Made by a program: the position numbers and the translations under genes
Notes under the pieces: generated by a model
The model's database searches: none
What the model was told of the DNA's origin: nothing
What the model saw: the letters and a program-made list of their open reading frames with translations, nothing else
Assembly (NCBI RefSeq): GCF_018070575.1
Contig: NZ_JAGPXN010000029.1
Span: forward strand, 1-53,901
DNA length: 53,901 nucleotides
Origin: Micromonospora sp. C31
GTDB taxonomy: Bacteria; Actinomycetota; Actinomycetes; Mycobacteriales; Micromonosporaceae
Direction: 5' to 3'
Shown here: piece after piece, positions 47,558-53,901 of the stretch
How positions within the stretch are numbered: the stretch's first letter is position 1
Layout of the letters: every line of letters starts with the position of its first letter

Positions 47558-48607
47558 TCAGCCGGCGGCGGGGTCGAGGCCGAGGACCTCGACGGCCAGT
47601 CCGGTGATGTTCTCGACGGTCCGTTCCGGACCGCCGGCCCCCTCCACCATCAACAACAGGTGTCCGACCCCGGGCAGCGCGGCGGCCGCGGCGAGGGTCT
47701 GCCTGCACCGTGGGGCCGCGCCGACCGGATGGATGTCCAGCAGGTGGTCGACGTACCGGTCGGGGTCACGTCGCGCGGCGGTGGCGCCGTCGACGCGGAC
47801 GTATTCGCCGGTGCCGGCCAGCAGGTCCGGCAGGGCGCCCCGTACCGCCCGTTCGGCGGCCCGGTCACTGTCCGCCAGGTACGCCAGGTGGGTGCTCGCG
47901 TGCCGGATCTCGTCCGGGTCGTGCCCGTGGCGGGTGGCCACGTCGGCGTACCGGTCGAGCATCCCGGCCTTCTCCTCGACGGTGGCGTGCATGCCGAGCA
48001 GCAGCGGGATGCCCCTGGCCGCCGCGATGTCCACCGTGGCGGCCGACGTCGCCGCGATCCAGGTGGGTACGCGGCGGCGCGGACGGGGCACGACCGGTAC
48101 CGGTCGGAACGTGAACCGGCCGGTGCTCGACACGGTTTCCGCCCCGGAGAGCCACCTGGAGAGCAGGTCCACGGATTCGGCGAATCCCTCCGCGTAACGG
48201 TCCAGACCGGTGCCGAACACCTCCAGGTCGACCCAGGGGCCGCCGCGCGCCACACCAAGCCGGAACCGGCCGCCGGACAGTTCGTCGAGCAGGACGGCCT
48301 CTTCGGCCAGCGCGACCGGGTGCCGGTTGGAGAGGACGCAGGCGGCTGTCCCGACCGCGATGCGGCGGGTCGCGCCCAGCAGGTGCCCGGCGAACGTGAC
48401 CGCCGAGGGACAGACCCCGTAGGAGATGAAGTGGTGCTCCGCGATCCACACCCCGGCGTAGCCCGCGTTCTCGGCCGCGAGACCGTAGGCGTGGGCGTCG
48501 GCGAGAGCCCGGGCGTGAGACGTCCCGGCGGGCAGCCCTGCGAGCAGGAACAGGTGCGGGTGCACACCCGTTCCTGCCAGCAGGCCAGCGGGCGGGTCAG
48601 CAGTCAC
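47558..48607 (-). CDS. LLM-class (luciferase-like) flavin-dependent oxidoreductase
   Basis: 349 aa, TIM-barrel monooxygenase of the bacterial luciferase/F420 superfamily. Seen: YGLAAENAGYAGVWIAEHHF, GTAACVLSNRHPVALAEEAV, LSGGRFRLGVARGGPWVDLE, RVPTWIAATSAATVDIAAAR. The cofactor (FMN or F420) and substrate cannot be told. GTG 48607 lies 11 bp inside the upstream SCO5389-type gene, so translation is coupled. Confidence 0.85.
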   Translation of the reverse strand: MTADPPAGLLAGTGVHPHLFLLAGLPAGTSHARALADAHAYGLAAENAGYAGVWIAEHHFISYGVCPSAVTFAGHLLGATRRIAVGTAACVLSNRHPVALAEEAVLLDELSGGRFRLGVARGGPWVDLEVFGTGLDRYAEGFAESVDLLSRWLSGAETVSSTGRFTFRPVPVVPRPRRRVPTWIAATSAATVDIAAARGIPLLLGMHATVEEKAGMLDRYADVATRHGHDPDEIRHASTHLAYLADSDRAAERAVRGALPDLLAGTGEYVRVDGATAARRDPDRYVDHLLDIHPVGAAPRCRQTLAAAAALPGVGHLLLMVEGAGGPERTVENITGLAVEVLGLDPAAG

Positions 48608-48989
48608 GCAGCTCGGGGGACTGGTTGAGCAGTTGGCCCCGCACCGAGGTGAACCGGCGGTAGGACTCCGAGTCGACGGCGCCGGGACGGAACGCGGCGG
48701 CCCGATGGCAGTTCTGGAAGGCGAACTTCACGCCGAAGTGTCGTTCCAGACCGCCTCTGATGGCGTCACTGGCCAGCGCCCGCAGCAGCTGACCGCGCTC
48801 CGCCTCGTTCGCCGGCGGGATGACGTTGTCCGCGAAGTCGGCGGAGGAGGACTCCAGGTCGGCGACGATCCGGCTGAGCGTCTGCCAGGCGTACGGGAGC
48901 GATTCCCGGACGCAGGCGACGAAGTCGGCGTCGTCGACGTGACCTCGTTCGGCTGCTTCGAGCAGGGCGGGCGGGACGGTGAGGGACAT
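48597..48989 (-). CDS. SCO5389-family protein, unknown function
   Basis: 130 aa, soluble, helical: SLTVPPALLEAAERGHVDDA, FVACVRESLPYAWQTLSRIV, NEAERGQLLRALASDAIRGG, RHFGVKFAFQNCHRAA and the end RFTSVRGQLLNQSPELRDC. The conserved phrases ALLEQAERG, LPYAWE and LNQSPE-RDC are those I associate with the actinobacterial SCO5389 family. Function unknown; conserved Cys/His could bind metal. ATG 48989 has a perfect AGGAGG 3 nt upstream. It overlaps the LLM gene and lies 165 bp after the CooC-like ATPase. Confidence 0.75.
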   Translation of the reverse strand: MSLTVPPALLEAAERGHVDDADFVACVRESLPYAWQTLSRIVADLESSSADFADNVIPPANEAERGQLLRALASDAIRGGLERHFGVKFAFQNCHRAAAFRPGAVDSESYRRFTSVRGQLLNQSPELRDC

Positions 48990-49154
48990 GATCCTCCTCG
49001 GGATACCGATAATGACTACGGTTGTCGTTGCCCTGTAGCGGCATGAGCACACACGTGACGGCGGTCGGCGTCAATGCGTGGACCGGTGTCGGGTGACTTC
49101 GGGGCGAGTTGTCGCAGCCGGGCCGCGTGGGCTCGGGGCGCCGTTGACCCGGGC

Positions 49155-50132
49155 TCAGCCGAGCGCCGGCGTGCTGGGGCGCACTGTCGCGGGTCCCATC
49201 AGGAAGTCGGGGTCGATCTGGGCGGTGAGGTCCGTCCCGGTCCGTTCGTTGGCCCAGGCGGCGGCGTTCCGGCGGTGGAAGTCGTGCGCGTGACGGGTGA
49301 ACGCCGGCCAGTCCTGGACCGTCGCGTCGACGGCGTCGGTCAGCTGGTGCAGCACGGCCCGGTTGGTGGCCTCGAGATCGTCCAGCGGGCCGACGGTGCC
49401 CCGTTCCGCCCGCCGGATGTACGGCGACCGGCTGACCCAGGTCAGCAGGTCCGCGCCGACGTGTTCGCGGAGGAAGGCCACGTCGGAGGAGTCCTCGATC
49501 TTGTTGCCGACGACCGAGAGCGCGACGCCGTAGTCGCTGGCGTAGCCGGCGTACTGGCGGTAGACACCGACGCTGCGCAGGGTCGGCTCGCAGACCAGGA
49601 AGGTCCGGTCGAAGCGGGTGAACAGGCCGGAGGCGAAGGAGTCCGCGCCGGCGGTCATGTCCACCACCACGTACTCGCCGGGGCCGTCGACGAGGTGGTT
49701 GAGCAGCAGCTCGACCGCGCCGACCTTGGAGTGGTAGCAGGCCACGCCGAGGTCGTCCTCGGTGAACGCGCCGGTCACGGCGAGGCGTACGCCGCCGATC
49801 CGGTGGACCGACGCGGTGTAGATCGGGTTCTCCTCGTCCACCCTCAGCAGTCGCGAGCCGGCGCCGGGCGGGGTGGTCTTGACCATCTCCGCCGCCGAGG
49901 CGATCCGTGGGTTCTCGCCGCGCAGGTACTCCTTCATCTGCGGCAGGAACTCCCCGAGCGGGGTGAGCCGCGCCGCGCACTCCGGGGTGCCGCCGAGTGC
50001 CACCGCGAGATGCTGGTTGATGTCGGCGTCGATGGCCAGCACCGGGTGCCCGCCGTCGGTCAGGTGACGTGCGAGGAGCGCCGCGAGGGTCGTCTTCCCG
50101 CTGCCGCCCTTTCCGACGAATGCGATCTTCAT
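49155..50132 (-). CDS. CooC/MinD-like P-loop ATPase
   Basis: 325 aa. N-terminal deviant Walker A: KIAFVGKGGSGKTTLAALLA; switch I/II regions VLAIDADINQHLAVALGG and YVVVDMTAGADSFASGL; base-contact region SVVGNKIED. Such SIMIBI ATPases load metals (CooC, nickel) or remodel partners; no membrane segment. ATG 50132 with GGGAG 8 nt upstream. A perfect Zur-like palindrome lies 25 bp before it. It heads a leftward set with the SCO5389-type and LLM genes. Confidence 0.83.
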   Translation of the reverse strand: MKIAFVGKGGSGKTTLAALLARHLTDGGHPVLAIDADINQHLAVALGGTPECAARLTPLGEFLPQMKEYLRGENPRIASAAEMVKTTPPGAGSRLLRVDEENPIYTASVHRIGGVRLAVTGAFTEDDLGVACYHSKVGAVELLLNHLVDGPGEYVVVDMTAGADSFASGLFTRFDRTFLVCEPTLRSVGVYRQYAGYASDYGVALSVVGNKIEDSSDVAFLREHVGADLLTWVSRSPYIRRAERGTVGPLDDLEATNRAVLHQLTDAVDATVQDWPAFTRHAHDFHRRNAAAWANERTGTDLTAQIDPDFLMGPATVRPSTPALG

Positions 50133-50156
50133 CAGGGTTGCTCCCACTCTCCGGAT

Positions 50157-50173
50157 ATGGAAACCATTTCCAT
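50157..50173. promoter_or_regulatory. Perfect palindrome ATGGAAA-CCA-TTTCCAT (Zur-like)
   Basis: The 15-bp core TGGAAACCATTTCCA (50158-50172) agrees with the actinobacterial Zur box TGAAAATCATTTTCA at 12 of 15 positions, as I recall that consensus. It is placed in the promoter region of the CooC-like ATPase. The remaining bases of 50174-50316 show nothing. Confidence 0.5.
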
Positions 50174-50316
50174 GACACGCACTGTAGTGGTTGGCGACCC
50201 TGCTTGTCCGGAGACCGCCGGGGCGCGGCGTGTCGGGGTCGGACGGCGACGACAAGAGGACCGCGCCGGGCTCAGGCGCGGAGCCGGGCGCTGATTGCGC
50301 CCCTGTCGCGTCCGGG

Positions 50317-50679
50317 TCAGCGCTGCACGAGGGCGCAGGCCAGCAGCGCGCAGCCGAGCCAGCCGGTGAACGCCGCCAGGGTGCCCGTGGCCGTCGCCGA
50401 GGCGAGCCGGTCGACGAGGAACCGGTGCGTCAGCAGCGAGACGACCAGGCTGCCCGCGAGCGGCAGCGCGCCGAGCCGGAGCAGGTCCCACACGCCCGGG
50501 CCGCCGTAGCAGGCCAGGGTCTTCTCCGTGCATGGCTGCACCGGGCCGGGCCGCTCCGGGGCCAGGCCCAGGAACTCCGGGCCGAGGATCCAGGTCGCCG
50601 CCGCGACCGGCGCGAGCACGGCGAGGGCGTACCAGCCGGCCAGCACGGCGAGACTGCGTCGGGCCACGGTCCACCGCAC
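50317..50679 (-). CDS. Small membrane protein, unknown function
   Basis: 120 aa. Three hydrophobic segments: RSLAVLAGWYALAVLAPVAA, DLLRLGALPLAGSLVVSLLT and GTLAAFTGWLGCALLACALV. An extracytoplasmic loop with two Cys (PCTEKTLACYGG) suggests a disulfide. The start is uncertain (GTG 50679, VRWTVARRS); the frame is open to 50757. Confidence 0.6.
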   Translation of the reverse strand: MRWTVARRSLAVLAGWYALAVLAPVAAATWILGPEFLGLAPERPGPVQPCTEKTLACYGGPGVWDLLRLGALPLAGSLVVSLLTHRFLVDRLASATATGTLAAFTGWLGCALLACALVQR

Positions 50680-50779
50680 CGGGGGAGGGTAGCAACCGGC
50701 AGCCGGTCTCGCGGGGCGGTGCGGCCGTACGCGGCCCGCTCCTGGTGCGTCCGTCACCGGAACGCCCGGCGCCGGCTGA

Positions 50780-50815
50780 CCCGGGGGCGGCGCCGGTGTC
50801 GACGCCGCCCCCGGG
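50780..50815 (-). terminator. Terminator of the esterase gene
   Basis: Perfect 13-bp stem (CCCGGGGGCGGCG at 50780-50792 with 50803-50815), 10-nt loop, 4 bp beyond the esterase stop. Confidence 0.75.
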
Positions 50816-50819
50816 CGGT

Positions 50820-52172
50820 TCAGGCGAACGTGCAGGTGGCGCCGTTCAGGGTGAACGAGGAGGGCCGGCCCGTGTCACCGGTGTGGGTGGCCTGGAAGCC
50901 CACGCTGACCGACGCGCCGGGCGCGATGGTGGCGTTGTAGGAGACGTTGCGGGCGGTGACCGCGCCGCTGGTCGGGGCGTACGTCGCGTTCCAGCCGTTG
51001 GTGATGCGCTGGCCGGCGGGCAGCGTGAAGCCCAGCGACCAACCGTCCACCGTCGCGGCGCCGGTGTTGGTGACTGTGACCGCGGCGGTCAGCCCGGCGT
51101 TCCAGGCGTCGACGGTGTAGCCCACCCGGCAGGCGCCCGGCGGGGGAGTGCTGGGCGGCGGGGTCGTCGGCGGCGGGGTCGTCGGCGGCGCGGTCGTGGG
51201 GGGCGGGGTCGTCGGCGGCGCGGTCGTGGGGGGCGCCGTCGTAGGGGGCGCGGTGGTGTCGAGCCCGAAGAAGCGGATCGCCTGCGCCGCGTCGACCGGC
51301 AGGTTGTGCGAGACCCCCTGCATGCTGATCGCCTCGACCGGCGCCCGGTCGCCGCTGCCGCCGTAGCGGGTGCGGGTGTGGCCGGCCTGCGGGCTGTCGG
51401 TGTACGTCGGCGTCTGGCTCAGCCCGTGCACGTCGGTCCACTGCTTGATCTGCTCGCCGAAGTTCGGGTAACGCAGCACCTCGTCGTTCGTCCCGTGCCA
51501 CGTCTGCATGCGGGGCCGGCGGCCGGTGTATCCCGGGTGGGCGTCGCGGACGAGGTCCCCCCACTGCTGCGGGGTCCTGGTGACCTGGCCGTTGGCGCAC
51601 TCGCTGTTCCACTCGGAGCCGTTCGTGGTGGCGAAGCAGCCGAAGGGGACCCCGGAGAACGCCGCCCCGGCGCTGAACACGTCGGGGTAGAGCCCGAGCA
51701 GGACGTTGGTCATCATCGCCCCGGACGAGATGCCGGTGGCGAAGATCCGGTCGGGGTCGACGGCGTACCGCTGCCGCACGTGGTCGACCATCGACTTGAT
51801 GCCCACCGGGTCGCTGCCGCCGTCGCGGCGCAGTGCCTGCGGGGAGGAGACGTCGAAGCACTGGCTGCTGCGGGTCACCGACGGGTAGACGACGATGTAG
51901 CCGTACCGGTCGGCGAGCGCCGCGTACCGGGTGTTGGCGTACATGGCGGGGCCGGTGCCGGTGCAGTAGTGCACCGCGACCAGCAGCCCCGGCCGGGGCG
52001 CGACGGAGTCCGGCACGTACAGGTACATGCGCAGGTTGCTGGGGTTGGGGCCGAAGTTCGTCACCTCGGTCAGGGTCGCGGCGGACGCCGGTGGGGCGAG
52101 CGCCACCGCTGCCAGCGCGGTCAGCGCGGCGGCGGCCAGGGCGGCGCCCAGCAGTCGGAGTCTTGCTCTCAT
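50820..52172 (-). CDS. Secreted PHB-depolymerase/CE1-type esterase with CBM2
   Basis: 450 aa. Signal RLRLLGAALAAAALTALAAV, cleavage near PASAATL. The esterase domain (~35-315) has the nucleophile Ser in ATGISSGAMMT, VAVHYCTGTG near the oxyanion site, the acid in QTWHGTNDEVL and the His in GVSHNLP. Family members remove acetyl or feruloyl groups from xylan. A Thr/Pro linker (about 40 residues of APPTT/PPPTT repeats, bases 51143-51260) leads to a complete CBM2 (CRVGYTVDAWNAGLTAAVTV, VDGWSLGFTLPAGQRITNGW, VSVGFQATHTG) that keeps all three Trp. It fits with the flanking xylanases as a xylan-degrading set. ATG 52172 follows GGAGAGGAA. Confidence 0.87.
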   Translation of the reverse strand: MRARLRLLGAALAAAALTALAAVALAPPASAATLTEVTNFGPNPSNLRMYLYVPDSVAPRPGLLVAVHYCTGTGPAMYANTRYAALADRYGYIVVYPSVTRSSQCFDVSSPQALRRDGGSDPVGIKSMVDHVRQRYAVDPDRIFATGISSGAMMTNVLLGLYPDVFSAGAAFSGVPFGCFATTNGSEWNSECANGQVTRTPQQWGDLVRDAHPGYTGRRPRMQTWHGTNDEVLRYPNFGEQIKQWTDVHGLSQTPTYTDSPQAGHTRTRYGGSGDRAPVEAISMQGVSHNLPVDAAQAIRFFGLDTTAPPTTAPPTTAPPTTPPPTTAPPTTPPPTTPPPSTPPPGACRVGYTVDAWNAGLTAAVTVTNTGAATVDGWSLGFTLPAGQRITNGWNATYAPTSGAVTARNVSYNATIAPGASVSVGFQATHTGDTGRPSSFTLNGATCTFA

Positions 52173-52264
52173 GGGCCGTTCCTCTCCTCGGACGGTGGAC
52201 AGGGTGGGGTTCCGATCGAGGGCTGCCCGGCTGCCCGATCACGTCCGGCTCAAGAACATCGACA

Positions 52265-52293
52265 AGTATCTATAAGTGCCGAAGGTCTGGCAA
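52265..52293 (-). promoter_or_regulatory. Promoter of the esterase gene
   Basis: Minus strand: TTGCCA (52288-52293), 17 nt, GATACT (52265-52270), in an AT-rich patch about 93 bp before the ATG. Confidence 0.45.
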
Positions 52294-52334
52294 GCGTCGG
52301 CCGCGGGTGACCGGCCGTCGCGCCGCTCGCGTCG

Positions 52335-53231
52335 TCACGGCGCCAGTCGCTTCTCGAACCAGTGGTGGGCGTAGGGCTCGGCGTTGTACGCCTCGATCTC
52401 CCGGTAGCCGGCCGCCCGGTACATCGCGATCGCCTCCGTGAGGTTGCGGTTGGTGTCCAGCCGGACGGCGGTCCAGCCCCGTCCGGCGGCGTACCGTTCC
52501 AGCTCGCTGAGCATCCGCCGGCCGAGCCCGAGCCCGCGTACGGCGTCCGCCACCCAGACCCGCTTGATCTCGGCGGGTGCGCCACGGTGGAGCTTCACCG
52601 CGCCGCAGCCGACCGGCTCGGCGTTGAGGGTGGCGAGCAGGAACACGCCCGCCGGGGGGACGAGTTCCTCGTCGCGGACCGGGTTGCTCCGGGCCGGGTC
52701 GAACCCGCCGTCGAAGCGTCGTGCCACCTCCCGGGCGTACGCACGCACGCACGCGCGTGCCCGCGGGTCGCCCGGCGGGCAGGGCCCGATGAGCGCCATC
52801 GACGCGACGAGCAGCCGCTCCACCTCGGCCATCGCCGCGACGAGCCGCTCGCGGCGTCGCCCGGTGAGCGGTGCGAGGATCGACCGGGCGAACCCGTCGG
52901 AGCGCTCGTCGAGCTCGGCCCACTCGGCGCGGCCGGCCCCGGTGAGCGTGGCGATCCGCACCCGCCCGTCCCCGCCGGCCTGCTCCGACGGCCCGACGGC
53001 GACGAGGCCGTCGCCCTCCAGGGCGCGCAGGAGGCGGCTGAGGTGCCCCGAGTCCAACCCGAGCCGGGACCGCAGCGCGGCGACCTCGGCGCCGCCGGGG
53101 CCGATCTCCCACAGCAGACGGGCCTGGGCGAGGGGACGGGCGCGCGCCATGTACTCGTCGTCGAGGGCCCCCACCCGCTGGGTCACCGTCCGGTTGAACC
53201 GCCGCACGGCGGCGATGAGTTCCGCTTCCAT
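52335..53231 (-). CDS. MarR-GNAT fusion protein
   Basis: 298 aa. The N-terminal ~145 residues are a MarR winged helix (AQARLLWEIGPGGAEVAALR, LGLDSGHLSRLLRALEGDGL, GRVRIATLTGAGRAEW). The C-terminal ~150 are a GNAT acetyltransferase with the acetyl-CoA loop VWVADAVRGLGLGRRML and NLTEAIAMYRAAGYREI. Such fusions act as regulators with acetyltransferase activity, substrate unknown. ATG 53231; a palindrome lies immediately upstream. Confidence 0.88.
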   Translation of the reverse strand: MEAELIAAVRRFNRTVTQRVGALDDEYMARARPLAQARLLWEIGPGGAEVAALRSRLGLDSGHLSRLLRALEGDGLVAVGPSEQAGGDGRVRIATLTGAGRAEWAELDERSDGFARSILAPLTGRRRERLVAAMAEVERLLVASMALIGPCPPGDPRARACVRAYAREVARRFDGGFDPARSNPVRDEELVPPAGVFLLATLNAEPVGCGAVKLHRGAPAEIKRVWVADAVRGLGLGRRMLSELERYAAGRGWTAVRLDTNRNLTEAIAMYRAAGYREIEAYNAEPYAHHWFEKRLAP

Positions 53232-53237
53232 GAAGCC

Positions 53238-53251
53238 TGACTTTAGTCAGC
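53238..53251. promoter_or_regulatory. Operator CTGACT-TT-AGTCAG before the MarR-GNAT gene
   Basis: A 6-bp-arm inverted repeat 6 bp upstream of the ATG. The position suits autorepression by the encoded MarR domain. Confidence 0.45.
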
Positions 53252-53313
53252 GATATGGCCGTCCGCGTCGGTGCCTCCCCGGCGGCACGCGCGAAACCCT
53301 CCGCGCACCACCC

Positions 53314-53390
53314 CGCCGGCCCCGCCGTGCCGGCCGGGGCCGGCGTCGACCTGGCGGTCCCGGGGCGGCGCGGCCGGCGCCACCCCGGGA
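53314..53390 (-). terminator. Two hairpins downstream of xylanase 2
   Basis: CGCCGGCCCCG (53314-53324) pairs with 53335-53345, and TCCCGGGG (53358-53365) with 53383-53390. Both lie between the xylanase stop (53408) and the next gene's start. Confidence 0.6.
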
Positions 53391-53407
53391 TCGCCCGGCG
53401 GTCGTGT

Positions 53408-53901
53408 TCAGGAGGCGGTGCAGGAGCGCACCTGTGGACGTGTCCAGGTGCCGTTGGCCATCGTGGTGAACCCGAAGACGTTGCCGCTGCCGTTGGAGCG
53501 CATGGTCATGACGTTTCCGCTGCCGTCCCAGCTCGGGGTGCCGTTCCAGGTGGCCGAGACCTTCTGCGGCGGCGTCACCGCGACGACGACCGTCCAGTTG
53601 GTGGCGCCGCTGACCGTGACGTCGCTGTTGAACCGGTCGCCCCAGCGGGTGCCGTCGCGCAGCGTGGCGGTGCAGCTTCCCCCGCCCGGGGGCGGGGTGG
53701 TCGGGCCGGTCGTCGGCGGCGGCGTGGTCGGCGGGGGAGTGCCGTTGTTCAGGGCGGCGAGGACCGCGTCGTACGCCGGCTTCTTGTTGCCGTTGCCGTC
53801 GAAGAGCAGCGGGGTGCCGCTGGCCCGCCAGGAGTCGGTGTCGCGGATGCCCCAGACGGTGATGCCGGTGCAGCGGGCGACGGCGAGGCAGTCGTTGACC
53901 A
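53408..53901 (-). CDS. Endo-1,4-beta-xylanase (GH10), C-terminal part, with a different CBM2-like module (xylanase 2)
   Basis: Enters from the right edge, reading leftwards, and stops at 53408-53410. The first 42 residues are identical to xylanase 1 (VWGIRDTDSWR to GNKKPAY), then the sequences diverge: AVLAALNNGTPPPTTPPPTT, then a ~95-residue module (CTATLRDGTRWGDRFNSDVT, TNWTVVVAVTPPQKVSATWN, TRPQVRSCTAS), a distant CBM2-like carbohydrate-binding fold. So the two genes share a catalytic end but carry different binding modules. The catalytic centre is outside the window. Confidence 0.85.
   Translation of the reverse strand, partial: VNDCLAVARCTGITVWGIRDTDSWRASGTPLLFDGNGNKKPAYDAVLAALNNGTPPPTTPPPTTGPTTPPPGGGSCTATLRDGTRWGDRFNSDVTVSGATNWTVVVAVTPPQKVSATWNGTPSWDGSGNVMTMRSNGSGNVFGFTTMANGTWTRPQVRSCTAS
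53775..53901. repeat. Terminal inverted repeat, right copy (127 bp, perfect)
   Basis: Reverse complement of bases 1-127 with no mismatch. Inward of 53775 the two copies differ at once (base 53774) and then drift into different linkers. Confidence 0.97.

Noticed and set aside
52250..52275. Shared TATCTAT sequence near 52270 and 11075 as a common operator
   Set aside because: The copies have opposite orientation relative to their genes and are more simply AT-rich -10 regions.

Overview
The window is about 54 kb of very GC-rich DNA. Codon use, GTG/TTG starts, leaderless promoters, DUF3558 and SCO5389-type proteins, and secreted enzymes with CBM2 cellulose-binding modules point to an actinomycete, most likely Micromonospora or a close relative (inference). 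No rRNA, tRNA, CRISPR array, transposase or integrase was found. Both ends lie inside GH10 xylanase genes and carry the same perfect 127-bp sequence in opposite orientation. This looks like an assembly contig that stops at a repeated xylanase gene.

Layout. 1-4452: end of xylanase 1, a cation efflux transporter, a small stress membrane protein, a decayed pair of CNNM/HlyC-CorC genes and a Na/Ca-exchanger-type antiporter. 4465-9699: a TPR-CHAT protease divergent from a subtilase, an ECF sigma factor and an unknown protein, probably one signalling or conflict module. 9930-10985: a secreted protein. 11285-24168: a five-gene operon (DUF4132, 1692-aa partner, MoxR AAA+ ATPase, DUF5682-VWA fusion, SWIM zinc finger) that parallels the enterobacterial yehI/L/M/P/Q set. 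24452-28505: a secreted beta-propeller glycosidase-like protein, a divergent XRE regulator/methionine aminopeptidase pair, a fragment of ribosomal protein L33 and two lipoproteins. 28761-30670: an incomplete cytochrome bc1 operon (qcrC-qcrA without qcrB or ctaE).

31455-32972 is the most striking locus. An unusual cytochrome P450 is preceded by a 30-codon gene whose product ends in the aromatic run RYIYWPYHYE, with an 18-bp-stem hairpin between them. This has the layout of a P450-modified RiPP pathway (the biarylitide, cittilin and atropopeptide type) with a core sequence I do not recognise.

33146-42731 holds membrane and signalling genes: MarR with a divergent K+ channel, DUF2254, a Na+/H+ antiporter, MscS, a lipoprotein, a Ser/Thr kinase with an extracellular CBM2-like domain, and a metallophosphoesterase. 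42867-46180 is a divergent pgi/zwf pair. 46253-50679 holds a beta-helix lipoprotein, a CooC-like ATPase/SCO5389/luciferase-like group with a Zur-like palindrome, and a small membrane protein. 50820-53901 holds a CE1-type esterase with CBM2, a MarR-GNAT fusion and the end of xylanase 2. Several loci contain only the 3' stubs of genes, so the region has a history of deletion and rearrangement.
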